The notes under the pieces: generated by a model | The model's input: the letters and a program-made list of their open reading frames with translations, nothing else | What the model was told of the DNA's origin: nothing | Database searches by the model: none | Part shown: positions 1 to 7,493 of the stretch, piece after piece | Numbering within the stretch: position 1 is the stretch's first letter | Layout of the letters: each line of letters opens with the position of its first letter | NCBI GenBank assembly: GCA_036261615.1 | Contig: DATAKK010000034.1 | Span: forward strand, 1-8,312 | Source: JAJYQH01 sp036261615 | GTDB taxonomy: Bacteria > Actinomycetota > Actinomycetes > Propionibacteriales > Propionibacteriaceae | Direction: 5' to 3' | Length of the DNA stretch: 8,312 nucleotides | Made by a program: the position numbers and the translations under genes

Positions 1-33
1 CTGACTGCGAGGTGCGTCGCGGCCGGTCGGGGG

Positions 34-1287
34 TCAGTCGCGGCGCACCATCCACGCCGCGGGGTCGGTGAGCACCCGCTGGCGGACGGCGAGGGCGGCC
101 CCGCGGGCGGCGGGAGCCGGATCGAGGCTCACGGTCGACACCTCCGGCGGGCTGAACGGGGCCGAGAGCACCCGCTCGTTGAGTTCCCTGGTGAGGGTCG
201 GACGCAGCCACTCGGCCACGAGCGCGAGGTGACCGCCCAGCACCACCCGGGGCAGGTCGAGCAGGTTGAGCGCGGCCGAGACGGCGACCGCGAGCGCGTG
301 CCCGGCGGACTCCACGGCGGCGAGAGCCCGAGGGTCGCCGGCGCGCAGTGCCTCCACCAGCGCCTCGAGGGAGTCGACCCCCGCCGCCTCGACCATCGCC
401 CGGCGTCCCGCGTACACCTCGAGGCAGCCGTGCGACCCGCAGCCGCAGCGTGGCCCGCCGTCGTTGACGCACACGTGGCCGAGCTCTCCGGCCCAGCCGT
501 GGCGGCCGGTCATCACGCCGCCGTTGACGACGGCGGCCGAGCCGATGCCGACCTCGCCCGACACGTAGAGCAGGTCGTCGTGCCGGCTCCCCTGCAGCAC
601 GGTGAGGGCGGCGCAGTCGGCCTCGTTGGCGGCCCACAGGTGTTCGCCCGGGTCCCAGCCGGACGCGGCGAGCGCCTCCCGGAGCGGCCCGAGGGGGCTG
701 ACGTCGCGCCAGCCGAGGTTCGGTGCCCGGAGCAGGGTGGCGCCGTCGACCAGCCCGGGCAGGGCCAGCTGGACGCCGGCGAGCCGCAGGTGGGGGTGCC
801 CCGTGCGTGCCTCCCCGAGGCAGCCGATGCCGACGGCGGCGGCCTGGGCGAGCACCTCGGCGGGATCGGAGCCGACGAAGTCGCCCTCGACGATGCGGTC
901 GGCGAGCAACTGGCCGCGGAGGTCGACGACGCTCGCGGCGACGTGCCAGACGTTGACCTCCAGCCCCAGCCCCACGAGGGTGCCGGACGCCGGCGCCAGC
1001 GGCACCGCGGGGCGTCCGCGCTGCCCCCCGGTCACGGGCTCGCCCTCGTCGACCAGCCCGCCCGCCACCAGTTCGTCGACCAGTCGCGACACGGTGGAGC
1101 GGGTGAGCCCGGTGAGGGCGGCCACGTCGGCGCGCGAGGTGGGGGTGTCCCAGGAGGCCACCTGGGTGAGGACCAGCGCGAGATTCCGCTCCCGGAGGCT
1201 CGCCTGGGTGGCCGCACCGGAGGCGCTCCGGGCGGCGGCCGACTGCGCCGCCGCTGCGGACAGGATCGCGGGTCTGGGCACCGACAT
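34..1287 (-). CDS. xylR: ROK-family transcriptional repressor, probable xylose-responsive regulator (XylR type)
   Basis: 417-residue protein with the two-part layout of ROK repressors. A winged helix-turn-helix lies at about residues 32-90 (recognition region around SRADVAALTGLTRSTVSRLV, 51-70), followed by a ROK sugar-kinase-like fold from about 104. The sugar-contact motif ELGH (E268, H271) and the zinc cluster CGCGSHGC (C281, C283, C288, with H271) are intact, as is E290. The position of the catalytic Asp in ROK kinases (N-D-A-N) reads N221-E222-A223-D224, so it probably senses sugar without phosphorylating it. Its divergent placement next to xylA-xylB suggests that it represses them and is released by xylose; this is inferred from context, and the true effector could be another sugar. 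The ATG at 1287 has no clear Shine-Dalgarno, but a TAGAGT hexamer ends six bases upstream, fitting a leaderless start. The first 30 residues are Ala/Ser-rich and may be disordered. Confidence 0.88.
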   Translation of the reverse strand: MSVPRPAILSAAAAQSAAARSASGAATQASLRERNLALVLTQVASWDTPTSRADVAALTGLTRSTVSRLVDELVAGGLVDEGEPVTGGQRGRPAVPLAPASGTLVGLGLEVNVWHVAASVVDLRGQLLADRIVEGDFVGSDPAEVLAQAAAVGIGCLGEARTGHPHLRLAGVQLALPGLVDGATLLRAPNLGWRDVSPLGPLREALAASGWDPGEHLWAANEADCAALTVLQGSRHDDLLYVSGEVGIGSAAVVNGGVMTGRHGWAGELGHVCVNDGGPRCGCGSHGCLEVYAGRRAMVEAAGVDSLEALVEALRAGDPRALAAVESAGHALAVAVSAALNLLDLPRVVLGGHLALVAEWLRPTLTRELNERVLSAPFSPPEVSTVSLDPAPAARGAALAVRQRVLTDPAAWMVRRD

Positions 1288-1293
1288 GCGTTC

Positions 1294-1299
1294 ACTCTA
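1294..1299 (-). promoter_or_regulatory. Candidate -10 element for a leaderless xylR transcript
   Basis: On the minus strand the hexamer TAGAGT fits the actinobacterial TANNNT -10 pattern. It is followed by exactly six bases (GAACGC) and then the ATG, which would place the transcript start at or next to the A of the start codon. No convincing -35 is seen at 17-18 bp. The absence of a Shine-Dalgarno supports a leaderless reading, but the site is predicted by pattern only. Confidence 0.45.
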
Positions 1300-1325
1300 G
1301 GGGGGTAACCGGGCCCCGCCACGCA

Positions 1326-1354
1326 TTGACCACGCGCGTCCGCTACGATAAGTT
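1326..1354 (+). promoter_or_regulatory. Predicted xylAB promoter
   Basis: TTGACC (1326-1331, five of six matches to the -35 consensus) is separated by 17 bp from TAAGTT (1349-1354, fitting TANNNT). This predicts a start near 1361 and a leader of about 27 nt, which contains the ribosome binding site GAGGAG (1377-1382) five bases before the xylA ATG. An alternative -10, TATAAC (1361-1366), is closer to consensus but lacks a matching -35. Confidence 0.5.
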
Positions 1355-1362
1355 CGCTCGTA
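1344..1362. promoter_or_regulatory. Inverted repeat TACGA-N9-TCGTA, candidate repressor operator
   Basis: TACGA (1344-1348) and its exact reverse complement TCGTA (1358-1362) are separated by nine bases, so the half-site centres lie 14 bp apart. The element is AT-richer than its surroundings and overlaps the predicted -10 and start site of xylAB, where bound repressor would block RNA polymerase. Assigning it to the divergent ROK regulator is inference; the arms are short and could arise by chance. Confidence 0.4.
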
Positions 1363-1387
1363 TAACAAATCTCATCGAGGAGTAGCC

Positions 1388-2566
1388 ATGGTTCGCACAC
1401 CTTCCCCCGAAGACAAGTTCTCCTTCGGCCTGTGGACCGTCGGGTGGACCGGCACCGACCCCTTCGGCGTCGACACCCGCCCCGTCCTGGACCCGTGGGA
1501 GTACGCCGAGAAGCTGGCCGAGCTGGGGGCTTGGGGCATCACGTTCCATGACAACGACGTCTTCCCCTTCGACGCCGACGACGCGACCCGCAGCGACCGG
1601 ATCGCCAAGCTCAAGGACGCCGCCGACAAGGCCGGCCTCGTCATCGAAATGGTGACCACCAACACCTTCACCCACCCGATCTTCAAGGACGGCGGCCTCA
1701 CCTCCAACGACCGCCAGGTGCGCCGCTTCGGCCTGCGCAAGGTGCTCCGCAACGTCGACCTCGCCGCCGAGCTGGGCGCGACCACGTTCGTCATGTGGGG
1801 TGGCCGCGAGGGCGCCGAGTACGACAGCAGCAAGGACCTCTACGCCGCGCACGAGCGCTACAAGGAGGGCCTCGACACCGTCGCCGGCTACATCAAGCAG
1901 AAGGGCTACGACCTCAAGATCGGCCTCGAGCCCAAGCCGAACGAGCCCCGGGGCGACATCTTCCTGCCGACCGTCGGGCACGCCCTGGCCCTCATCGCCG
2001 AACTGGAGCACGGCGACATCGTCGGCCTCAACCCCGAGGTCGGCCACGAGCAGATGGCCAACCTCAACTACACCCACGCCCTGGCGATGGGACTGTTCGC
2101 GGGCAAGCTGTTCCACATCGACCTCAACGGCCAGCGGGGCCTCAAGTACGACCAGGACCTCGCGTTCGGCCACGGCGATCTCATGAGCGCCTTCTTCACC
2201 GTCGATCTGCTGGTCAACGGCTTCCCGGCCTCGCCCGACGCCCCCCGGTACACCGGTCCGATCCACTTCGACTACAAGCCGAGCCGCACCGAGGGCATGC
2301 AGGGCGTGTGGGACTCCGCCGCCGCGAACATGGCGAGCTACATCATGCTGGCCGACAAGGCGCGCGAGTTCCGCAAGGACCCCGCGGTCATCCAGCTCAT
2401 GAAGGAGGCCTCGATCTACGAGCTCGCCGAGCCCACCCTCGCCCCGGGGGAGTCGGTCGACGACTTCCTGGCCAAGAACGAAGAGGTGGACGCCGACGCG
2501 CTCGGCGCCCGTGAGTACCGGTTCGTCCAGCTGCAGCAGCTGGCGCTCGAGCACCTCATCGGCTGA
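1388..2566 (+). CDS. xylA: Xylose isomerase, class I
   Basis: 392-residue cytoplasmic TIM-barrel enzyme that interconverts D-xylose and D-xylulose using two divalent metals (usually Mg, Mn or Co). It also isomerises glucose to fructose in many relatives. The active site matches the Streptomyces enzyme almost residue for residue: H54 and D57 (catalytic pair, FHDND), aromatic pocket W16, F94 and W137, E181 and K183 (EPKP), E217 and H220 (NPEVGH), D245 (HIDLNG), D255 and D257 (YDQD), and D295 in HFDYKP for the last metal ligand. Length is that of the short actinobacterial class I type, not the roughly 440-residue class II. The ATG at 1388 is supported by GAGGAG five bases upstream. It is first in an operon with xylB, 14 bp downstream, and is divergent from the ROK repressor. 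No truncation or missing catalytic residue is seen. Confidence 0.98.
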   Translation: MVRTPSPEDKFSFGLWTVGWTGTDPFGVDTRPVLDPWEYAEKLAELGAWGITFHDNDVFPFDADDATRSDRIAKLKDAADKAGLVIEMVTTNTFTHPIFKDGGLTSNDRQVRRFGLRKVLRNVDLAAELGATTFVMWGGREGAEYDSSKDLYAAHERYKEGLDTVAGYIKQKGYDLKIGLEPKPNEPRGDIFLPTVGHALALIAELEHGDIVGLNPEVGHEQMANLNYTHALAMGLFAGKLFHIDLNGQRGLKYDQDLAFGHGDLMSAFFTVDLLVNGFPASPDAPRYTGPIHFDYKPSRTEGMQGVWDSAAANMASYIMLADKAREFRKDPAVIQLMKEASIYELAEPTLAPGESVDDFLAKNEEVDADALGAREYRFVQLQQLALEHLIG

Positions 2567-2580
2567 AGGGACGCGCTGAC

Positions 2581-4023
2581 ATGACGCTGGTGGCGGGGGT
2601 CGACTCGTCGACCCAATCGTGCAAGGTGCTGGTCGTCGACGCCCAGAGCGGGCGGATCGTCCGCTCGGGCGTGGCCAGGCACCCCGACGGCACGGAGATC
2701 GACCCCCGTCACTGGCTCACGGCGCTGGGGGAGGCGGTCCGGGCGGCGGGCGGTCTCGCCGACGTCGCGGCCGTGTCCGTCGGCGGACAGCAGCACGGCA
2801 TGGTCTGCCTCGACGCCGACGGCGCCGTGATCCGGCCGGCGCTGCTGTGGAACGACACCCGGTCGGCGCAGGCGGCGGCCGACCTCGTCGCCGAGCTCGG
2901 CGACGGCGACGTCACCGCCGGGGCGAAGGCCTGGGCCGAGGCCACCGGAAGCGTCCCGGTCGCCTCCTACACCGTCACGAAACTGCGCTGGCTCGCCGAC
3001 CACGAGCCCGACAACGCCGCCCGGATCGCCGCCGTGTGCCTTCCCCATGACTGGCTCACCTGGCAACTGAGCGGGTCGGCGTCCCTCGACACGCTGGTCA
3101 CCGACCGATCGGACGCCTCGGGAACCGGGTACTTCGACTCCGTGACCAACAGCTACCGGCGCGACCTGCTCGCCCGGGCGCTGCACCGCGACTCGGTCGA
3201 CGACATCGTCCTTCCCCGGGTGCTCGGCCCGCACGAGGTCGCCGGTCACGGCGACGGAACCCTCGTCCCCGAGTCGGCCGTGCTCGGCCCCGGCTGCGGC
3301 GACAACGCCGGAGCCGCCCTCGGCCTGGGTCTGGCGGCCGGCCAGACCTCGGTCTCCCTCGGGACGTCGGGCGTGGTCGCGGCGGTGTCCGACACCCCCA
3401 CCGCCGACGCCACCGGCCTCGTCTCCGGCTTCGCCGACGCCACCGGGCGGTGGCTGCCGCTCGCCTGCACGCTCAACGGCTCCCGCGTCCTCGACGCCAC
3501 GGCGCGGTTCCTGGGAGTCGACCACGACGAGCTGTCCCGGCTGGCCCTGGCCGGGGAGCCCGGCGCCGGCGGACTGACGCTGGTCCCGTGGTTCGAGGGG
3601 GAGCGGACTCCGAACCTGCCCGGGGCGACGGCCTCGGTCCACGGCATCACCCTCACCAACCTCACCCGGGAGAACTACGCGCGCGCCGCCGTCGAGGGAC
3701 TCGTCTGCCTCATGGCCGGTGGTCTCGACGCGGTCAAGGCCCTGGGCGTCGACGTCGACGCGGTCAAGCTCATCGGGGGCGCCTCCAAGTCCACCGCCGT
3801 CCAGCGGCTCGCCCCCTCACTGCTGGGGGTGCCGGTCGAGGTCCCTGAGGCCGGGGAGTACGTCGCGATGGGTGCCGCCCGTCAAGCGGCGTGGGTGCTC
3901 ACGGGCGACCTGCCCGACTGGCCCGTCGCCGCCGAGGCCACGCCGGCCGCGTCCGCGGTGGAGGCCGGCGTGCTCGAGCGGTACGAGCAGCTGAGCGACA
4001 TCGTCGCCGGCCAGTACCGCTGA
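2581..4023 (+). CDS. xylB: Xylulokinase, FGGY carbohydrate kinase family
   Basis: 480-residue kinase that phosphorylates D-xylulose with ATP to xylulose 5-phosphate, feeding the pentose phosphate pathway. The N-terminal FGGY domain begins with the phosphate-binding stretch GVDSSTQSCK (6-15, D8). The substrate-site motif GGQQHGM (68-74) and WNDTRS (90-95) follow. The catalytic-base motif GCGDNAGAALG places the essential Asp at D241. The C-terminal domain carries SLGTSG (259-264), ERTPNLPGA (341-349) and the FGGY signature region GGASKS (399-404) for nucleotide binding. QQHG and the close pairing with xylA favour xylulose over glycerol or ribulose. The ATG at 2581 has AAGGGA (2566-2571) nine bases upstream, overlapping the xylA stop, so the two are very probably co-transcribed. 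It ends 35 bp before the convergent phosphoesterase gene, and no clear terminator hairpin is seen in that gap. Confidence 0.96.
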   Translation: MTLVAGVDSSTQSCKVLVVDAQSGRIVRSGVARHPDGTEIDPRHWLTALGEAVRAAGGLADVAAVSVGGQQHGMVCLDADGAVIRPALLWNDTRSAQAAADLVAELGDGDVTAGAKAWAEATGSVPVASYTVTKLRWLADHEPDNAARIAAVCLPHDWLTWQLSGSASLDTLVTDRSDASGTGYFDSVTNSYRRDLLARALHRDSVDDIVLPRVLGPHEVAGHGDGTLVPESAVLGPGCGDNAGAALGLGLAAGQTSVSLGTSGVVAAVSDTPTADATGLVSGFADATGRWLPLACTLNGSRVLDATARFLGVDHDELSRLALAGEPGAGGLTLVPWFEGERTPNLPGATASVHGITLTNLTRENYARAAVEGLVCLMAGGLDAVKALGVDVDAVKLIGGASKSTAVQRLAPSLLGVPVEVPEAGEYVAMGAARQAAWVLTGDLPDWPVAAEATPAASAVEAGVLERYEQLSDIVAGQYR

Positions 4024-4058
4024 GACACCAGGACGGCACGACCCGCGGGACGGCTGCG

Positions 4059-4964
4059 TCAGGCCCGGGCGACGAGCGTGAGCAGCGTCGCCTCGGGGCG
4101 ACAGGCCACCCGGTAGGGGGCGTACGGCGAGGTGCCGATGCCCGCCGACACGTGCAGCCAGGCGCTTCTCCCGGCCGCCGTGTGCCGGCTGAGCCCCTTG
4201 ACCCGATCGGTGTCGAGGTCGCAGTTGGTGACCAGCGCCCCGACCCCCGGGACGCACACCTGACCCCCGTGCGTGTGACCCGCGAAGATCAGCTGCGCAC
4301 CGTCGAGGGTCATCGCGTCGAGCAGCCGCAGGTAGGGGGCGTGGGTGACGGCGATCGCGAGGTCGACGTCGGTGTCGGCCGGGCCGGCCACCGCCGGGTA
4401 GTCGTCGCGGTTGAGGTGCGCATCGTCGGTTCCCCTCGCCTCGATCACCCGGCCGTCGACCTCGAGGCGGACGCGGCGATGGTTGAGGTCGACCCACCCG
4501 TGGCTCGTGAGCATCGCGCGGAGCTCTCCGACGGGCAGGGACGCCGGGGGCGCCTGGCGGTTCCCGCTCGGACCCATGAGGTAGCGCAGCGGGTTGCGGA
4601 AGCGCGGGAGGCTGTAGTCGTTGGAGCCGAACACGAACACCCCCGGCACCCGCAGCAGGTCGTCCCAGGCGCCGGCCAGCAGACCGATCGACTCCGGCGA
4701 GGAGATGTTGTCACCCGTGTTGACGACAAGGTGCGGTTCGAGATCGGCGAGCGCGGCGACGAACGCCAGCTTGCGACGCTGGTAGGGCATGAGATGGATG
4801 TCGGAGACGTGCAGCACGCGCAGCGGCGCCTGCCCGGACGGCAGCACGGGAACCTCGACGCGGCGCACCGTGAAGGCCTGCGCCTCGGCCATGCCGTAGG
4901 CGAGGGCCCCCGCCCCGGCCGCCAGGATCCCACCGGCGGCCGCGGCGAGTCCGCCCGCCGCCAT
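4059..4964 (-). CDS. Membrane-anchored metallophosphoesterase (YkuE/YaeI-like; Rv3683-type)
   Basis: 301-residue calcineurin-like phosphoesterase. An Ala/Gly-rich hydrophobic stretch at residues 1-29 looks like an uncleaved signal or membrane anchor; whether the catalytic domain faces out is inferred. Metal motifs in order are SDIHL (D55, H57), NTGDN (G84, D85), FGSNDY (113-117 region), THAP (H208) and GHTHGGQ (229-235). The third motif is unusual: the usual GNHD/E reads GSND, so the Asn-His pair that ligates metal and protonates the leaving group is altered. I recall GSND in actinobacterial relatives, so it may be a subfamily trait and not damage. The substrate is unknown; YaeI/YkuE relatives have been linked to phosphodiester cleavage and envelope functions. 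The ATG overlaps the upstream PBP stop by one base (TGATG), with a purine stretch at 4971-4978, implying translational coupling and a related envelope role. Confidence 0.88.
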   Translation of the reverse strand: MAAGGLAAAAGGILAAGAGALAYGMAEAQAFTVRRVEVPVLPSGQAPLRVLHVSDIHLMPYQRRKLAFVAALADLEPHLVVNTGDNISSPESIGLLAGAWDDLLRVPGVFVFGSNDYSLPRFRNPLRYLMGPSGNRQAPPASLPVGELRAMLTSHGWVDLNHRRVRLEVDGRVIEARGTDDAHLNRDDYPAVAGPADTDVDLAIAVTHAPYLRLLDAMTLDGAQLIFAGHTHGGQVCVPGVGALVTNCDLDTDRVKGLSRHTAAGRSAWLHVSAGIGTSPYAPYRVACRPEATLLTLVARA

Positions 4965-7390
4965 CAGCCGTTCTTCTTGGGTTTGTGCGGGTTCGTGGAG
5001 GTCGTGCTCGACGTGGGAGGCGGCGTGGAGGCGGTGCTGCTGCTCGACGTCGGTGCCGGCGGCGGGGCGGCCGGCGCGCTACCGCTGGACACGAGCAACT
5101 GGATCTGCGATCCCACCGGCACCTGGCTCCCGGCCGCCGGGTAGGTGCCGATGAAGGCGCCGGCCGGGTAGGTGCTCGAGTAGACGCTGGTCGTCGTCGT
5201 CCCGAAGCCGGCGTCCTGGAGCTTCGACTTCGCGGCCGCCAGGCTCAGCCCGGAGACATCGGGCACCGTGGCCTTCTTGCCGTCGAGGATCGACTTGCTG
5301 GGGGAGTGGAACGGAGTGTCGGGCTTGCCCTGCAGCGCCGCCGCCATGACCCCGCGCCATACCTTGCCGGCGTCCGAGCCACCGTGCCCCTGCAGGTAGC
5401 AGCCGCTGCTGCCGCAGTCGCTGCCGTGGGTGATGACCCCGGTGATGTCCTTGCTCGCGCGGTGCCTGAAGTACGAGGAGTTGGTGTCGGCCGCGATGAG
5501 GGCCGCCCCGGCGACCTCGGGCGTGTAGCCCATGAAGGCGACCGACTGGGCGGAGTCGGTGGTTCCGGTCTTGCCCGCCTGGTTCTTGAAGCCGGCGATC
5601 CGGGTGATGTACCCGGTGCCCCCGGGCTGCATGACCTGCTGCAGCAGGTAGTTGACCCCGTCGGCCACGTCGGCGCTCATCACCCGCTTGCAGTTGGCGG
5701 CGGGGACCGCGAGCGACTTGTTGCTCTTGGTGACCGCGGACACCACGATGATCGGGTCGCAGTGCACGCCCCGGTTGGCGAAGGTGGCGTAGGCGCTCGC
5801 CATGCTCAGGGGCGTGGTCTCCAGCGCGCCCAGGGTGAACGACGCGAACTGCTGCGAGGGGGACTCGAGGTTGAGGCCGAGCGCGGACTTGACCCCCGCC
5901 GCCTCCGCCATCTTGATCGTGTTGCAGAGACCGGCGTGCAGTTCGAGCTGGATGAAGTAGGTGTTGATCGACAACTTGATCGCGTTGATCATGTTGAACG
6001 TGCCGACGCCCGTCGAGTTCCTGGGCTTCCAGCTGGGATCGACCACCGGGCCGTGACACCCCTGGAACGGGACGCCGCTGAAGTCCATCGGAGACGGCGA
6101 GTAGTACTGCGTGTTCACGCCGAGGCCCTTGTCGAGCGCGGCCGCGGCGGTGAACGCCTTGAAGGTCGACCCGAACTGGAATCCGGTCGAGCCACCCTTG
6201 CTCTGGTCGACCGCGTAGTTGATCCAGGTCTGGCCGGTGCCGGAGCCCATGCTCGGACGGTTCTGCACCATCGAGGTGATGAGGCCAGTGCTGGGTTGGA
6301 CGGTGACGCCGACGCCGATCACGGGGTCGGTCGGGGCGATGAACCCGCTCATCGACTGCTGCGCCTGGCGTTGCACGTTCGGGTCGATGGCGGTGCGGAT
6401 GGTGAGCCCGTCGCGGTTGAGCGCGTTGATCCGGTCGGCCTGGGTCTTGCCCAGCGAGGTCATCGTCTGGATGATCGTCGTGTAGGCGTACTGGCACAGG
6501 AACGGGAAGGGCGAGCTGAAGCACCCGCTGCGCACCTGCTGCACCTTCTTCGGATCGAACTTCGTGGCCTTGGCGGCGGTGTTGTCCTTCTCGGAGATCA
6601 GTCCCAGCTGGGCCATCCGGTTGAGCACGATGTTGCGGCGCTCCATCGCGGCCCCGGGGTGGGTGACCGGATCGTAGGCGTCAGGGTTCTGCACGATCCC
6701 GGCGAGCATGGCCGCCTCCGGCAGAGTGAGCTTGCCGGCGGTGGTGTTGAAGTAGTGCTTGGCGGCCGCCTCGACCCCGTAGGCGCCGTCGCCGTAGTAG
6801 GCGATGTTGAGGTAGCGCTCGAGGATCTGGTTCTTGGTGAGCTTCTGCTCCACGCCGATCGCGTAGCGGAGCTCGGTGATCTTGCGGCTCAGGGTCTCGG
6901 CCTGGGCGGCCTGGACGCCCTGCTGGTTGCCGTCCGCCACGGCCTTCTCGATGAGCACCTGCTTGACGTACTGCTGCGTGAGGGTCGACGCGCCCTGGGT
7001 GGCGCCGCCGGCCGTGTTGCGGATCGCGGCGCGCAGGATGCCCTGGAGGTAGACGGCTCCGTGCTGGTAGAACTCGTGGTCCTCGATCGCCACCTGCGCG
7101 GTGCGCATGATCGGGGCGATGTTGTTGAGCGAGGTGTAGACGCGGTTCTGGTCGTAGAACTCGGCGAGCACCGACCCGTCGGACATGAGGATGCGGGAGC
7201 GTTCCATCTGCGGGGTGATGGTCAGCTCGGTCGGCATCGTCGTGAAGGCGTCCGCCCCGGCCTTCGCCGCGGAACTCAGCATGATCGCGCCGGGGAGGAA
7301 GAGTCCGGCGACGAGGAGGCCGCACGCCACGCTGACGATTCCGAACACAGACAGCGCGTAGAGCTTGCCGCCGCTCCTGGGTGAACTCAT
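4964..7390 (-). CDS. ponA2: Class A penicillin-binding protein with PASTA domain (PonA2-like), bifunctional glycosyltransferase/transpeptidase
   Basis: 808-residue peptidoglycan synthase. It has a short cytoplasmic tail, one membrane helix (about 11-37), and then a GT51 glycosyltransferase domain with catalytic E103 (IEDHEFYQHG), QGASTLTQQ (132-140) and ILERYLNIAYYG (189-200). The transpeptidase domain has the three penicillin-binding motifs: S408-TFK with K411, S474-I-N476, and K607-TGT610. One PASTA domain follows (about 705-769), then a Pro/Ser/Thr-rich tail ending in KPKKNG. Eight Cys lie outside the membrane (290, 299, 445, 489, 544, 567, 659, 664) and could form disulfides. Length and PASTA content match mycobacterial PonA2 as I recall it. 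The ATG at 7390 is chosen because homology begins here; the frame stays open to 7696, but that part is a featureless Pro/Ala-rich sequence. There is no Shine-Dalgarno, and a TACCCT hexamer seven bases upstream suggests a leaderless start. The gene is divergent from the WhiB gene and overlaps the phosphoesterase gene by one base. Confidence 0.95.
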   Translation of the reverse strand: MSSPRSGGKLYALSVFGIVSVACGLLVAGLFLPGAIMLSSAAKAGADAFTTMPTELTITPQMERSRILMSDGSVLAEFYDQNRVYTSLNNIAPIMRTAQVAIEDHEFYQHGAVYLQGILRAAIRNTAGGATQGASTLTQQYVKQVLIEKAVADGNQQGVQAAQAETLSRKITELRYAIGVEQKLTKNQILERYLNIAYYGDGAYGVEAAAKHYFNTTAGKLTLPEAAMLAGIVQNPDAYDPVTHPGAAMERRNIVLNRMAQLGLISEKDNTAAKATKFDPKKVQQVRSGCFSSPFPFLCQYAYTTIIQTMTSLGKTQADRINALNRDGLTIRTAIDPNVQRQAQQSMSGFIAPTDPVIGVGVTVQPSTGLITSMVQNRPSMGSGTGQTWINYAVDQSKGGSTGFQFGSTFKAFTAAAALDKGLGVNTQYYSPSPMDFSGVPFQGCHGPVVDPSWKPRNSTGVGTFNMINAIKLSINTYFIQLELHAGLCNTIKMAEAAGVKSALGLNLESPSQQFASFTLGALETTPLSMASAYATFANRGVHCDPIIVVSAVTKSNKSLAVPAANCKRVMSADVADGVNYLLQQVMQPGGTGYITRIAGFKNQAGKTGTTDSAQSVAFMGYTPEVAGAALIAADTNSSYFRHRASKDITGVITHGSDCGSSGCYLQGHGGSDAGKVWRGVMAAALQGKPDTPFHSPSKSILDGKKATVPDVSGLSLAAAKSKLQDAGFGTTTTSVYSSTYPAGAFIGTYPAAGSQVPVGSQIQLLVSSGSAPAAPPPAPTSSSSTASTPPPTSSTTSTNPHKPKKNG

Positions 7391-7397
7391 GGGCTCT

Positions 7398-7403
7398 AGG
7401 GTA
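7398..7403 (-). promoter_or_regulatory. Candidate -10 element for a leaderless ponA2-like transcript
   Basis: Minus-strand TACCCT fits TANNNT and is followed by seven bases (AGAGCCC) and then the ATG at 7390. That spacing puts the transcript start on the start codon. No -35 is evident. A second TACCCT further upstream (7474-7469) could instead start a transcript with an 80-nt leader, but that leader would still lack a Shine-Dalgarno. Confidence 0.45.
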
Positions 7404-7493
7404 CGTGACGCCCCTGGGAAGGCCCGCAGCGCGGCGCGGGCGTCGGCGGCGTCCGGAGTGCGGCGACGAGGGTATCCGCTGGTCAGGAGGAAA

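Noticed and set aside
1..33. CTGAC (1-5) and GTCAG (33-37) as a hairpin after the repressor gene
   Set aside because: The stem is five bases with a 27-base loop and overlaps the stop codon, too weak to call a terminator.
229..1308. Long plus-strand frame opposite the ROK repressor gene
   Set aside because: It is a GC-rich shadow of the real gene, with Arg/Gly/Ala/Pro-heavy composition, no domain motifs and no start signals.
1343..2554. 403-codon minus-strand frame opposite xylA
   Set aside because: It is a complement-frame artefact with no recognisable motif, and the plus strand encodes a complete xylose isomerase.
4024..4058. Possible bidirectional terminator between xylB and the phosphoesterase gene
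   Set aside because: Only a loopless CCCGCGGG palindrome (4042-4049) is present, with no stem-loop of useful size and no T-run on either strand.
4985..7384. 799-codon plus-strand open frame opposite the PBP gene
   Set aside because: Its composition (Arg, Gly, Val, Asp, Leu, Ala) is that expected from reading the complement of GC-biased codons. The opposite strand carries unmistakable PBP motifs along the whole length.
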